A stretch of DNA of 57,019 bases from an uncultured Pseudomonas sp. (GTDB taxonomy: Bacteria > Pseudomonadota > Gammaproteobacteria > Pseudomonadales > Pseudomonadaceae): contig NZ_CAMPHV010000037.1 in assembly GCF_946886105.1 (NCBI RefSeq), forward strand, positions 1 to 57,019, read 5' to 3'. The notes under the pieces are model-generated. The model was not told where the DNA came from. It made no database searches and saw only the letters and a list, made by a program, of their open reading frames with translations. Both the position numbers and the translations under genes were made by a program. This document shows, in pieces, positions 7,328-16,185 of the stretch. How positions within the stretch are numbered: position 1 is the first letter of the stretch; each line of letters starts with the position of its first letter.

Positions 7328-10300
7328 TCATCGCTTGAGGTCGTATCCCTCGCGTTTCAACGCGGTAATCGCTTCCTGGGTAGGTTTATCGTATAGCGCG
7401 ATATCGCCCTCCAATTTGTAGCCCTTGGGCGTGTCCTGGTCGCGACCATATTCGAAGTTGGCCCTGCCCAGGCTTCGAATGAGATTCAGCGAGGTTCCGC
7501 TGCTGTAGCCGAGCAGTGGAGTCGGGGAGACGAACCCTTCGTTCTTGCCGACCGTCTGGAAAACCATGATGGCTTTCAGACGCATGTTGTTGCGGTCGCC
7601 GAGCAGCGCGACCAGTTCGCCCTGATCCATGGTGCCGTCGCGGCTGCCCTTGTCCACCCTCGCCGCCACCTCGTCCTTGAATTCCAGGCGGACCCTGGCC
7701 ATGGTGCCAGGCGTGTCCTGTAACTGTTTGACCAGCGCCTCCAGCTTCGGGTCCATTTTCATGAGGCTGGCGATGTACTCGGCGTTGCTCCGCGCGTGGT
7801 GCGGATTCAGCTCGGCGCTCAGGCGTGTCAGCAGGCTCGCTTCGTCCAACCGGGACAGATTGCCGTAGGAGCTTTCCAGGCGCATATAGTCCAGCATGTT
7901 GTGGCCGGCCTTGGCCGCTTCGTGACGGTCGGTGGCCTGGCGCAGGCTTTTCAGCGCCGCGTGCTGGTCGTCGTTGATCACCTCCCTGTCGCCGAAGGCG
8001 TCCTGCAAGGCGGCCAGGCGTTTATCGAGATCCTCGTGCGTGTCGATTTCCTTCAGCAGCGTGTCGCTGGCCTTATCCCTGAACGCCTTGCCGAGGGCAT
8101 TGCCGAGGTTCGTCAGGTCGCCGCCGGTCAGCGGCTGCGCGGGCTTGAACAGGAACTTGAAGCGTTTGGTGGTTTTCATGTCCACCGAGGCGCTGCTGGT
8201 GACGCCCAGGTTGAGGCTGGTGGTTTCGAAGGGAACGGGCGGTTTCGGTAAGCCGGCTGCCGCAGCGGCTTTTGCCGTTTCTTGGGCCTCCTGGTTTTCA
8301 TGGCCGGCGATCAGCTGTGCCTGGAGCGCACCTTTGACTTCCACCTGGTTGAGCAGCCGCGGCCGGTTCAGACCGCCTTCCTCCTGCAAACGCCCCGCGC
8401 TGTTGCTGTTGGTTTGGCGATAGGTCGAGTAATTCAGCAGGTTCAGGTTCACCTCGACCGCGGCACGGAAGCGGGCGACCCCAGCGAAAGGCGATCCCTT
8501 CTCCTTCTCGTGCAGGTTTAAGCCATGGCCGATATTCGCCGACGCGCCGGCATCGATATCGAAGTTGAACCGGTAGCCGTGTTGCACTTCGTGGTCGGAG
8601 CCCTTCTTCATGAACTCGTAGGGGTTCAGCTTGCCTTGCAGCAGATCGTCGACGAACTGGTCGACCTCTGCCTCTGACAAGGTGAACAACAGCGCGTCGC
8701 GCTGGTTGCCGGAAAACGTGCCCTTCACGTAGGCATCCAGGGGAAAGCTGAAGCCCCCTTCGCGCTCCGGCCCAAGATCGTGGTTACGCCTCAGGGTCCG
8801 TTCGCGGATACCGACGCCGACGCTGGCGGAGCCGCCGCCCTGGCGGATGAAGGAGGCGGTCAGCTTGCCGTCGGCGATTTCGAAGGTCAGCGAGTAACCG
8901 CGGTCGCCGGCGAGCCGGCCGTTCGGGAAGGTGAGTGGGGTGCCGCCGGGGCCGCTGGTCGGTGTGTTGGCGCTGACGCCATAGGTCCGGTGGATATGCA
9001 GCTCATGATCACTTTCGATTTCCTTGAGTGCGGCTTTCAGGCCCTTGGCCATGTCCGTCGAGTCGCCGCCGAAGGCGCTGCGCAGATTGATGTGCACGGC
9101 ATGATCGGTTTTCTTGAAGGCATTGAGAAAGGCTTTCACTGCGTCGTAGTCGGACTCCAGGCTGGCATGGCCGCGGAAGCCCATATCGGTGACCACCTTG
9201 AGCGGATTATCCCCGTAGCCGTGGTCGCGCAGTTGCGACAACGCCTGCGGGAAATCTTCCGGTACTGACGCCTCTGCGCTGGCCGCGATCCGCTCCGTCA
9301 GGCTGCTCAGTTCGTGCAGGGTCGTTACGTCCAGCGCCAGGCGGGCCTTGAGCAGGGCACTGTCGTCGCCGGGATCGCGGTTGCGGCCCAAGGGGATTTC
9401 GTTCTTCTGCGGCGAGAGGGCGACACCTTTTTCATCGAATAGAGCGAGCAGCTCGGTGCTGCGCAGTGGTGTCGAACCCAGCTGGGCAAGGCCGTCGCGC
9501 AGCTGCCGGGTCAGGTCCTCGCCGCTGTTGTAGGGGTTGAGTTTTTGCTTCAGCCCGCCGAGCCGCGGTGGTTTGAAGTCGTCGCGGGGTTCGCCGTGCA
9601 GGTTGAGCACGCCCTTTTCCTTGCCCAGGCTGACGAGCGTCCGGGTAATGCTCTCTTCCAGTTGGGTGCGGAAGGTTTCCAGGGCTTCGCTCAGTGGCGT
9701 GCCCTGTTCGCCCCGGTCGAGGCGGGCGATGCGCGACTTCAGGTCCTCACCCGCGGCGGACTGCGCGGTGCCGCTCTGGGCGATGGCTTTGAGCCGCTGG
9801 AATGCGGCGCCTTCAGCCTGGTAGACATCGCTCAAGCCTTCGCGACCCTGCCAGCGGTGCTGCAGGTTGTAGCCGAGATTTTTCAGCGGCCGAGGGGTTT
9901 CCAGGGTGGGCTTGAAAACGTGGGCACGGATGAATTCGGCGGTACCGCTGCGGTGGCGGTTCTCCACGTTGCTGCGGCCCAGCCGGGAGAGCGATGCCTT
10001 GACCGTGAGCCCGCCGAGCTTCCAGGTCCAGTTGTCGTCGCGTACCCGCTCGAACAGCTCCTTGAGCACCTGGGGCGGCGTCAAGGGGGCGGGGCTATGA
10101 GGCTGCCAGCTCGTCCCGTCGTGTTGCAGTTCCTCATCCTCCGCCCCCTGCAAACCGATCAACAGCGCGTTGCCGTGAGCGGTGCGCAGCGATGCCACGG
10201 GCAGCTCATCCGGCGTCGCGAGCGCTGCCCACCCGGGTTCGCCTTGCTGCGCGGGCGACGCCTGCCAATCCTTGCGCGGTAGGCGGTAGAGCGTGCCGTT

Positions 10301-12958
10301 TTCGCTCAGCGCATGGAGGTTCTGCTGGTTATCCAGGGCCAGCGAGCGGATCTCGCCGTCGAGCCCTTCCCGAGGCAGGGCGCGCGCGGCTTTGCCGTTG
10401 TCGTGGAGTTCGAGCTGGCCGTGGTTATCGAGGGTGACGAACAGCTTGTCGTTGACCATGGCGAACGCCCGCACATCGCCGATCTTGTCCGACACCGCGC
10501 TGCCGACGGCGACCTTGATGTTCTGCCCGGTTGGCGCCAGGTTCTGGTTACCATCGTGGACGAAGCGGCCGACGTCGGTGCTGACGTTCAGCTTGAGCAG
10601 TTTGCCGTCCTGCACCACGTAGGGCTTGCCGTCCAGGCCCAGTTGCAAGCGCTCGACGTTCTTGATGCCGGTCGCGGCCCAAGCGTTGGTCAGCGTATCC
10701 CAGCGCTGCAGTTCGCCGCCTTCCAGGGCGACATGGCCGAGGCGGCCGAGGTTCAGGCTGTTGACCGGCGAGGGGCTGGCGTTGGGCAGGCCGCGGCGAT
10801 TGTCGACGACCAGGGCATCGCTAAGGTTCCAACTGCCCTGAGTGGTCAGTGCGTCGCGTTTGAAGGGCTGGCTGTGCAGATGGCCTTGCGGATCCCTGAT
10901 CAGCAGGTTCAGCCGGGCCTGATCGTCCTGCATGAAGCCCTCGGCGAAGTGCGTCTTGCCGAGCCTGTCGCCGTCCGGGATCGAGTCGATATCCAGGGTC
11001 AGGACCAACCGTGTGCTGTCCTCGGGCCGCTCGCCACTGTGGAGCCGGCCTGCTTGGTCCGTCAGGTACAGGCGTTCCCGGGTCAGGCCGATCCGGGTCG
11101 CCTCGGCATCGATGCCGTTCAGTGCGATATCGATCTCCGTTCCGTTGCCGACCAGGCGCACGCGTTGCTCGTCGCCCTGGCCGCAGAGCAGGGCGGCGAT
11201 GCCATCGGCGGCGACGGAGAAGGAACGCACATCGCGCGCCTCGATGGGTTCCCGCGGTTCGTCGGCGCTCATATCGACCAGGGCGTCGCCCTGCAGCGCG
11301 TAGATCCTCCCGTCCGCCTGCAGGGCGAGTTGCTTGAACGGCACGCCATCGTCGTCGGGGTGGGGCGTCCAGGTCTGGCTGCGGATATCGAAGCGGTAGA
11401 GCCTGTCGTCATGCAGGCGCAGCCGTTGCCCCTCCGAGTCCTCGTGGATGCCCGTGAGTTGAGCGAGGTGCGCCCTGCCGGTGACATCGAGATCGCGGCG
11501 GGTACGGTTTTCCTCGCCCTGGGCCGTAACGGAAATGGTGTCGCCTTCACGGCTGAGCGCATAGCCGGGAACACGGCCCCCCAGGGTCGCGTCGAGCGCC
11601 TGCTTGGCCGCGCAGGGCCGGCTGCTGTGCAGCACGGCGATGGCCGCCGGGGTCTGCTGCAGGTGCAGCAGGTTGCCCTGTTTGTCCATCAGCAGTTGAT
11701 CGCCGTCCGGCTGGCCATGGTGGGCGAGGTAGCTCCTCTGAGGTTGCCCGAGGGTGTTTTGCAACAGCTGCCGCAGGGCCGCCGGGGTGTTCTCGCCGAC
11801 CCGCAGTTTGCCTTTGCCGTCCAGGCTCATTTCCAGGGAGGAGGTCGCCTGGCGCGCCGGGTTGTAGGCCATGATCCGGTCGATGTCGATCCCGGTGAAT
11901 CGCCGTGCGAGGATGCGATTCAGGGGCGGATGCTCGATGCCGGGGAACGAGTCGGAGCTTCCCTGCGAAGTCTGGGAGCTCGCGGAAGAGTCCCACCGCT
12001 GCATCTCCGCAGATCGGCGGCTGTCGAGCGGCTGGTCGCTGTTCGACCGCCGCGGCGGCGAGTCTATGTCCGCCGCGCCGGAGAACGACGAGCGCCCGGT
12101 TCTTGTGTAGGCCTGTAATTGCTTGACGTCATCGAAGCGACCGGCGAGGGGCCAACCTGGACGCTCGTCGGCGCCGCTCGACGAAGACTCGCCCTGCTCG
12201 TTGGCGAGGGTGCGATTCAGCGGCGGCTGGTCGTCGAAATCCGAACCGGTATGCGCACTGAAGAAGCGTTCGGAAGACTCCGTGCGCAGTACTCTGCCCG
12301 AGGCGTTCGGTGAGGTCTGGTCGTTCTCGGTATCCGAAGCGATGCTCGACTGCGCACTGAAGAAACGTTCGGAGGACTCCTCCCGCCGCGCCGGACCGCG
12401 CACCAGCGCGCGGTCTATGGCGCCACCATCGAGATGACCGCCGGCGGCTCGTTCCAGGGGCGGTTGCCGCATGTCGTCCGTTGAGCGCTCCGACAGCGGG
12501 CCCGACGAGTTCCCGGAGGCATCGGACAACACACGCCCTTGGAGCCGCTGGGAACGCGCGAAGAGTTCGGCCAGGGTCGGCTCGGCAGGGGCATCCGCCA
12601 GCAGCTGTTCGAGATCCGACTCCTGGCGGGACGGAATCTCGGCGATGACGCGATTGACCGCACCGCCTTCGAAGCGGCGTCCGCCGGTGCGATCCAGGGC
12701 TGACAGACCTGCACCGGAGGCGCTGTGCGGCCGATTCACCGTCCTGGCGGGTTGTTCCGTGCCTGCGGCTGGTTGTTGGGGCGTCCGCTGGCGTAGGCCG
12801 ATGAACCTTCCCGTGCGCCGGCCCAGCTCGCCGAGCGATAGCGAACCCGAGCGCTGAGTCGGCGTTTGCGGACGTTGCCGAGTTGTCCTGGTTTGCCCGG
12901 AAGTATCCGCTGCCAGAGGCGGTTGGATGGAATGTGTATCGTGACCCGTAATGTTCAT
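7328..12958 (-). CDS. AvrE/DspE-family type III effector (long paralogue)
   Basis: 1876 aa. The start at 12958 (MNITGHDTHS) is preferred because the HrpL box at 13053-13080 lies inside the longer ORF. Family marks: a disordered Ser/Arg/Gln-rich N-terminus; beta-propeller-like repeats around residues 500-950 ('GHVALEGGELQRW', 'LQLGLDGKPYVVQ'); a WxxxE motif at Trp1036-Glu1040 ('HRWQGRE'); a conserved 'DHAVHINLRSAFGGDS' block; and a C-terminus ending in DLKR. AvrE/DspE proteins enter plant cells, form water- and solute-permeable channels and cause apoplastic water-soaking. The N-terminus is about 260 residues longer than in the second copy because a module carrying GG-(A/I)-(N/D)-R and PAR...SS-E is repeated. 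Expression is by HrpL, as a single gene. Its dedicated chaperone is not adjacent. Confidence 0.93.
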   Translation of the reverse strand: MNITGHDTHSIQPPLAADTSGQTRTTRQRPQTPTQRSGSLSLGELGRRTGRFIGLRQRTPQQPAAGTEQPARTVNRPHSASGAGLSALDRTGGRRFEGGAVNRVIAEIPSRQESDLEQLLADAPAEPTLAELFARSQRLQGRVLSDASGNSSGPLSERSTDDMRQPPLERAAGGHLDGGAIDRALVRGPARREESSERFFSAQSSIASDTENDQTSPNASGRVLRTESSERFFSAHTGSDFDDQPPLNRTLANEQGESSSSGADERPGWPLAGRFDDVKQLQAYTRTGRSSFSGAADIDSPPRRSNSDQPLDSRRSAEMQRWDSSASSQTSQGSSDSFPGIEHPPLNRILARRFTGIDIDRIMAYNPARQATSSLEMSLDGKGKLRVGENTPAALRQLLQNTLGQPQRSYLAHHGQPDGDQLLMDKQGNLLHLQQTPAAIAVLHSSRPCAAKQALDATLGGRVPGYALSREGDTISVTAQGEENRTRRDLDVTGRAHLAQLTGIHEDSEGQRLRLHDDRLYRFDIRSQTWTPHPDDDGVPFKQLALQADGRIYALQGDALVDMSADEPREPIEARDVRSFSVAADGIAALLCGQGDEQRVRLVGNGTEIDIALNGIDAEATRIGLTRERLYLTDQAGRLHSGERPEDSTRLVLTLDIDSIPDGDRLGKTHFAEGFMQDDQARLNLLIRDPQGHLHSQPFKRDALTTQGSWNLSDALVVDNRRGLPNASPSPVNSLNLGRLGHVALEGGELQRWDTLTNAWAATGIKNVERLQLGLDGKPYVVQDGKLLKLNVSTDVGRFVHDGNQNLAPTGQNIKVAVGSAVSDKIGDVRAFAMVNDKLFVTLDNHGQLELHDNGKAARALPREGLDGEIRSLALDNQQNLHALSENGTLYRLPRKDWQASPAQQGEPGWAALATPDELPVASLRTAHGNALLIGLQGAEDEELQHDGTSWQPHSPAPLTPPQVLKELFERVRDDNWTWKLGGLTVKASLSRLGRSNVENRHRSGTAEFIRAHVFKPTLETPRPLKNLGYNLQHRWQGREGLSDVYQAEGAAFQRLKAIAQSGTAQSAAGEDLKSRIARLDRGEQGTPLSEALETFRTQLEESITRTLVSLGKEKGVLNLHGEPRDDFKPPRLGGLKQKLNPYNSGEDLTRQLRDGLAQLGSTPLRSTELLALFDEKGVALSPQKNEIPLGRNRDPGDDSALLKARLALDVTTLHELSSLTERIAASAEASVPEDFPQALSQLRDHGYGDNPLKVVTDMGFRGHASLESDYDAVKAFLNAFKKTDHAVHINLRSAFGGDSTDMAKGLKAALKEIESDHELHIHRTYGVSANTPTSGPGGTPLTFPNGRLAGDRGYSLTFEIADGKLTASFIRQGGGSASVGVGIRERTLRRNHDLGPEREGGFSFPLDAYVKGTFSGNQRDALLFTLSEAEVDQFVDDLLQGKLNPYEFMKKGSDHEVQHGYRFNFDIDAGASANIGHGLNLHEKEKGSPFAGVARFRAAVEVNLNLLNYSTYRQTNSNSAGRLQEEGGLNRPRLLNQVEVKGALQAQLIAGHENQEAQETAKAAAAAGLPKPPVPFETTSLNLGVTSSASVDMKTTKRFKFLFKPAQPLTGGDLTNLGNALGKAFRDKASDTLLKEIDTHEDLDKRLAALQDAFGDREVINDDQHAALKSLRQATDRHEAAKAGHNMLDYMRLESSYGNLSRLDEASLLTRLSAELNPHHARSNAEYIASLMKMDPKLEALVKQLQDTPGTMARVRLEFKDEVAARVDKGSRDGTMDQGELVALLGDRNNMRLKAIMVFQTVGKNEGFVSPTPLLGYSSGTSLNLIRSLGRANFEYGRDQDTPKGYKLEGDIALYDKPTQEAITALKREGYDLKR

Positions 12959-13052
12959 AGGATGGCCTACCGCGCTCGATGCCCGTAATTGTTCTGGTCT
13001 GGAACGGGCAGTAGGTATGAGGCGGCATATCGTTATTGTTCTTGTAATGCCA

Positions 13053-13080
13053 TGAGTGGCGAAAAAATTCACAGGGTTCC
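13053..13080 (-). promoter_or_regulatory. HrpL box of the long avrE-type gene (GGAACC-N15-CCACTCA)
   Basis: A perfect match to both halves of the consensus on the minus strand with a 15-base spacer, 94 bp before the chosen start codon at 12958. Confidence 0.92.
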
Positions 13081-13320
13081 CTCGGGATGAACGGATTATC
13101 GCCCCGGTTGACTCATACGTTTTTGCGTAGGTGATTCCGACAACCTGTTTCAGCGATTGCGACCCCACCATGCTGGCGATGCCGCCCTATCCAGGTTGAT
13201 GCATTCAGTGAGCTTGAACGGCCTGGGAACAACCAGGCCATAGCGAAAATACCAGTCAGGCGGACGTGGTCGACAGACGCCTTAGCAGGCCTGCCCTGGC
13301 CGGACAGTTCCGGTTTTTAA

Positions 13321-13370
13321 CAGGCCGTTGAAAAACTCGCTGCATTGCCTATGCGTCGTTAAAAACGGGC
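13321..13370 (-). repeat. 50-bp repeat, copy B (inverted relative to copy A)
   Basis: Reverse-complement partner of 6-55 with 42 of 50 identical bases. It lies between the long avrE-type gene and the divergent effector gene, in a 550-bp intergenic stretch that otherwise holds two promoters. Confidence 0.7.
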
Positions 13371-13452
13371 CGGGCCCCGGCGTCTCGAATGCGAGCCCAC
13401 ATAGCCCCTTTCAACGGCTGCCGATCGATATCCCATTTCGATACGCTGACAG

Positions 13453-13482
13453 GGAACCGAGACCGTATCAAAAATACACAAG
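13453..13482 (+). promoter_or_regulatory. Weak candidate HrpL box
   Basis: GGAACCGA at 13453 is a full -35 half. The -10 half is poor: ACACAAG after 17 bases, or TACACAA after 16, instead of CCACNNA. It lies 28 bp before the effector start at 13511 on the right strand. AGGAG at 13481-13485 overlaps its end, 25 bp from the ATG. Confidence 0.4.
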
Positions 13483-13510
13483 GAGACATTTACCCATAAC
13501 CCAGGCCACC

Positions 13511-15403
13511 ATGAATACCATCCATTCTTCCACTCCGGTTTCAAGCTCGCCCCTTGATTGTCATGCATCCGACGGCTTAACAACCCATGTCCATCAGGGG
13601 CGCATGGGGGGCGAGCGGGTTGAGGTCAGTACGTCGCAACAGGCATTGCCCCATGTTGTCGGTACTCCCCCATTCCGCTTGGGGCAGGCGCCGCATACAG
13701 CCATCGATGTAGCTCCCGCTTTGCAAGGTGAGATCGAGGCGTTGACCAGCGCTCAGTCGACACCTGCCACTCCGGCCACAGGCTTCAAGGAACGACTTCT
13801 TTTCCTGTTCAAGAAAACGGATCTGGCAGCTGCCGTGGGGCAGTTCAACAATCGCGAGTACCTGGCCAACGAGCGTCAGCCCGCTCATCTGCCGGAGTTC
13901 AAGCAGAGCGTGCAGGCACTGCATGATGCCTGTCGGCATTTAGACATGCCTGCGCATGTGCGCAAGAAATTGAGTACCGCAACCAATGAACTCATGCACA
14001 AGATCGACCGGATCGCCAAAGACAAGTCCATGGGCTATCGCACTGCGGCGACCATGATGTTCAGCCTGGCCAATGTCGGGCTGGCCATGCTGCCAACCCT
14101 GACCGCGCACAAGAACAAGGACAACCAGTATTTCGCGCTGCTGGTGGCGGGCTATACCAAGACCCTGTGCATGCTGACGGGGATCGCGCTCAGCCGTACC
14201 TCTGACCATCGCTCCCATGGCTTGCATATCCAGGAACGGCATGTTCCCTATCTGCCACCGAACCTGCCCTATGCCATCAGTGCCTTCAATGAGAAAGCCA
14301 AAGCCTTCGAGGAGCACAACCCCATACTGTTCCACTCCATGGCAGCCGGCTTTACCGCGGCAGTATTCGTGATGTCATCCGCGCCTCATCTGGTCACCAA
14401 GCCTCTGAGCGACATCAGCGAGAAGATCAAAGGCTTTTTCCACAAGCCTACGTCCCAGCCACAAGAGCTGGCTCGGCTATCCGAAGACTTGAGCGCGGAT
14501 ATCGACACCCTGCTAGCCGCAGTCAATATTCAGCATGGTGCTTTCCAACAGCGTCGGGGTCGGTTCGAGGAAAGTGGAAAAGAGTTGAGCGATAGTCTCA
14601 ATGTGCAACTCAGTGAAATAGACTCCGCCACCGAGCAACTTGCCAACGCGGCGCATGGAATCCTCGGTCGCAACGAAGAGTCAGATCCGCAGCAAGTCGC
14701 CAATGGGGACTTTGCGCAGAAGATGGCCTTCGTGGCCATTGCGGGGGTGCTTTGCCTGAGTTCCGCCGCAACCTATTACGATGAGCCTGCCGGATTGGTC
14801 GACTTGGGAATGGATGCGGGCCTGACCGTTTTTGAACTGGCCAAGACAGCCAAAAATCCCAACGAAAATGCGCAGCAGGCAGCCAGCAAATTTTCCAGCT
14901 ATTCAGGACTGTCCCCGCTGTTACTGCCCTTTGGCATTCTCAACAAGATTCCCGCCACACACTTTACCGACAATATGCCGGGTTTGATTGCAGGCACCGT
15001 CTTTCTGACCGCCTGTAACCTGACCTTGCCCCGCCCTGGCGGAGAAGCGATCGCCAATGCGGTGGTCAAGCTGATGCAGTCCTTGAAGTCATCCCCTGAC
15101 CAGCGACCGGACCTTGAACAGGGGGTGGTCGACTCCGGGCGCTTCACCGAAATCATCGATGACCCGGTTGCTACGGCAACAACTCAGGCATCGCCGGCCC
15201 GCAGCGATGTCAGCGATGAGGCTGAAGCGTTTTTCGAGGCGCAGGAGCGGGTCGATGGCACAGACAGCGATGAGGACTGGCATTCCGCTGTCGGGGATTT
15301 GACTGATCGTGGCGACGATTTTGAGGCCGATGCCACCAATTCCGTGCAGGAGCGGAACGACAGGCTTGGTTCTTCTCACAGCCGGGGAGATCGCCAAGTA
15401 TGA
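13511..15403 (+). CDS. Candidate T3SS effector with membrane segments, unknown family
   Basis: 630 aa, starting at the first good ATG (MNTIHSSTPVSSSP), after which the N-terminus is Ser/Thr/Pro/His-rich and disordered as in T3 secretion signals. Hydrophobic stretches lie near 'MMFSLANVGLAMLPTL', 'YFALLVAGY', 'MAAGFTAAVFVMSS', 'FVAIAGVLCLSSAA' and 'LIAGTVFLTACNL'. The C-terminal 90 residues are strongly acidic ('DEAEAFFEAQERVDGTDSDED'). Its stop codon overlaps the start of a CesT-type chaperone gene by four bases, the usual arrangement for an effector and its chaperone. The layout recalls HopM1/ShcM beside avrE in P. syringae, but I see no convincing sequence match. Role in the host membrane is inference. 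Confidence 0.65.
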   Translation: MNTIHSSTPVSSSPLDCHASDGLTTHVHQGRMGGERVEVSTSQQALPHVVGTPPFRLGQAPHTAIDVAPALQGEIEALTSAQSTPATPATGFKERLLFLFKKTDLAAAVGQFNNREYLANERQPAHLPEFKQSVQALHDACRHLDMPAHVRKKLSTATNELMHKIDRIAKDKSMGYRTAATMMFSLANVGLAMLPTLTAHKNKDNQYFALLVAGYTKTLCMLTGIALSRTSDHRSHGLHIQERHVPYLPPNLPYAISAFNEKAKAFEEHNPILFHSMAAGFTAAVFVMSSAPHLVTKPLSDISEKIKGFFHKPTSQPQELARLSEDLSADIDTLLAAVNIQHGAFQQRRGRFEESGKELSDSLNVQLSEIDSATEQLANAAHGILGRNEESDPQQVANGDFAQKMAFVAIAGVLCLSSAATYYDEPAGLVDLGMDAGLTVFELAKTAKNPNENAQQAASKFSSYSGLSPLLLPFGILNKIPATHFTDNMPGLIAGTVFLTACNLTLPRPGGEAIANAVVKLMQSLKSSPDQRPDLEQGVVDSGRFTEIIDDPVATATTQASPARSDVSDEAEAFFEAQERVDGTDSDEDWHSAVGDLTDRGDDFEADATNSVQERNDRLGSSHSRGDRQV

Positions 15404-15882
15404 GTCAGCCGCAGCTGGAATTTATCAATCTGATCACCCAGGTAATGGAGCGCTTGGGCATTTCAATCTTTGACACCCAGGCCACCGCTTATCGTTTCGG
15501 TTTCGCTGACGAACCCGCCATATTTCTTTACTACCGCGGCGAGGGCTGGGCGGAGTTGGTGACCTGTGCCGACAAATTTTCAGATAATCTGCATCGGACA
15601 GCTCCATTGGCATTGCTGGAGCTGCAGGGACAGCAACCGAGCCTGGCATTCTGTCTGGCCCTTGACAAGGAGAGGGGCATGCTTAAAGCGTTCCATCGCT
15701 TTCGCTTTGCCCATTGCAACGCCTTTGAAGTCATCGACAGCATCCAGGCCATGCGTGCTTTTGCAAGCCAGGCCCGGGCAATTATCGGTCAGAGGTCGCC
15801 AGCCAGCACTGTTTCTGGTGAAAGCAACAGCAATCAGAGGTTCAAGCTCAGCACCTCCATTATGAAGTTGCAGAACCGATAG
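15400..15882 (+). CDS. CesT-family type III chaperone
   Basis: 160 aa, starting in an ATGA overlap with the upstream effector, so translationally coupled to it. The fold pattern is that of class I chaperones: N-terminal helix 'FINLITQVMERLGI', central strands 'RFGFADEPAIFLYYRG', then 'PLALLELQGQQPSLAFCLALDKER' and a C-terminal helix. The protein should stay in the bacterial cytosol and keep the effector secretion-competent. The final 30 residues are low complexity. No separate promoter is seen. Confidence 0.75.
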   Translation: MSQPQLEFINLITQVMERLGISIFDTQATAYRFGFADEPAIFLYYRGEGWAELVTCADKFSDNLHRTAPLALLELQGQQPSLAFCLALDKERGMLKAFHRFRFAHCNAFEVIDSIQAMRAFASQARAIIGQRSPASTVSGESNSNQRFKLSTSIMKLQNR

Positions 15883-15997
15883 TGGTTTTTGCCCATGGAC
15901 GGGGCGCTGATTTTCGATGTATTTCGTGAGCGCAACTCTTGTACCTCGATGCTGGACCGAGCACTGCCGTCGTACCGATGGAGCGGAGAGCGCAACC

Positions 15998-16084
15998 CCG
16001 TAGCCTGGATAAGCGCAGCGCAATCCGGGTGGCGTAATCCGCGACTGCACCAAGGCTTATCCGGGCTGCCTTGTCGGGTTACGC
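15998..16084. repeat. Intergenic inverted repeat of Pseudomonas type
   Basis: GTAGCCTGGATAAGCGCAGCG...ATCCGGG followed by CGGCTTATCCGGGC-like sequence forms an imperfect inverted repeat between two convergent genes. The 303-bp gap between the chaperone and the second avrE-type gene holds nothing else that I can support. Confidence 0.55.
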
Positions 16085-16185
16085 GGCGGCCGACGGCGAT
16101 GTTGCTGCTCGAACCGCGATAGTCGCCGCTAACCCGACCTGCATGCGCAAGAGCACAGGCTGAACGCCGCCTGGGCAAAGCGGCG

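Noticed and set aside
10313..12118. 601-aa plus-strand ORF opposite the long avrE-type gene
   Set aside because: Antisense shadow of a high-GC gene: no ribosome-binding site, and its length follows from the codon bias of the real gene. The same holds for 16255-18069 and 19927-21228.
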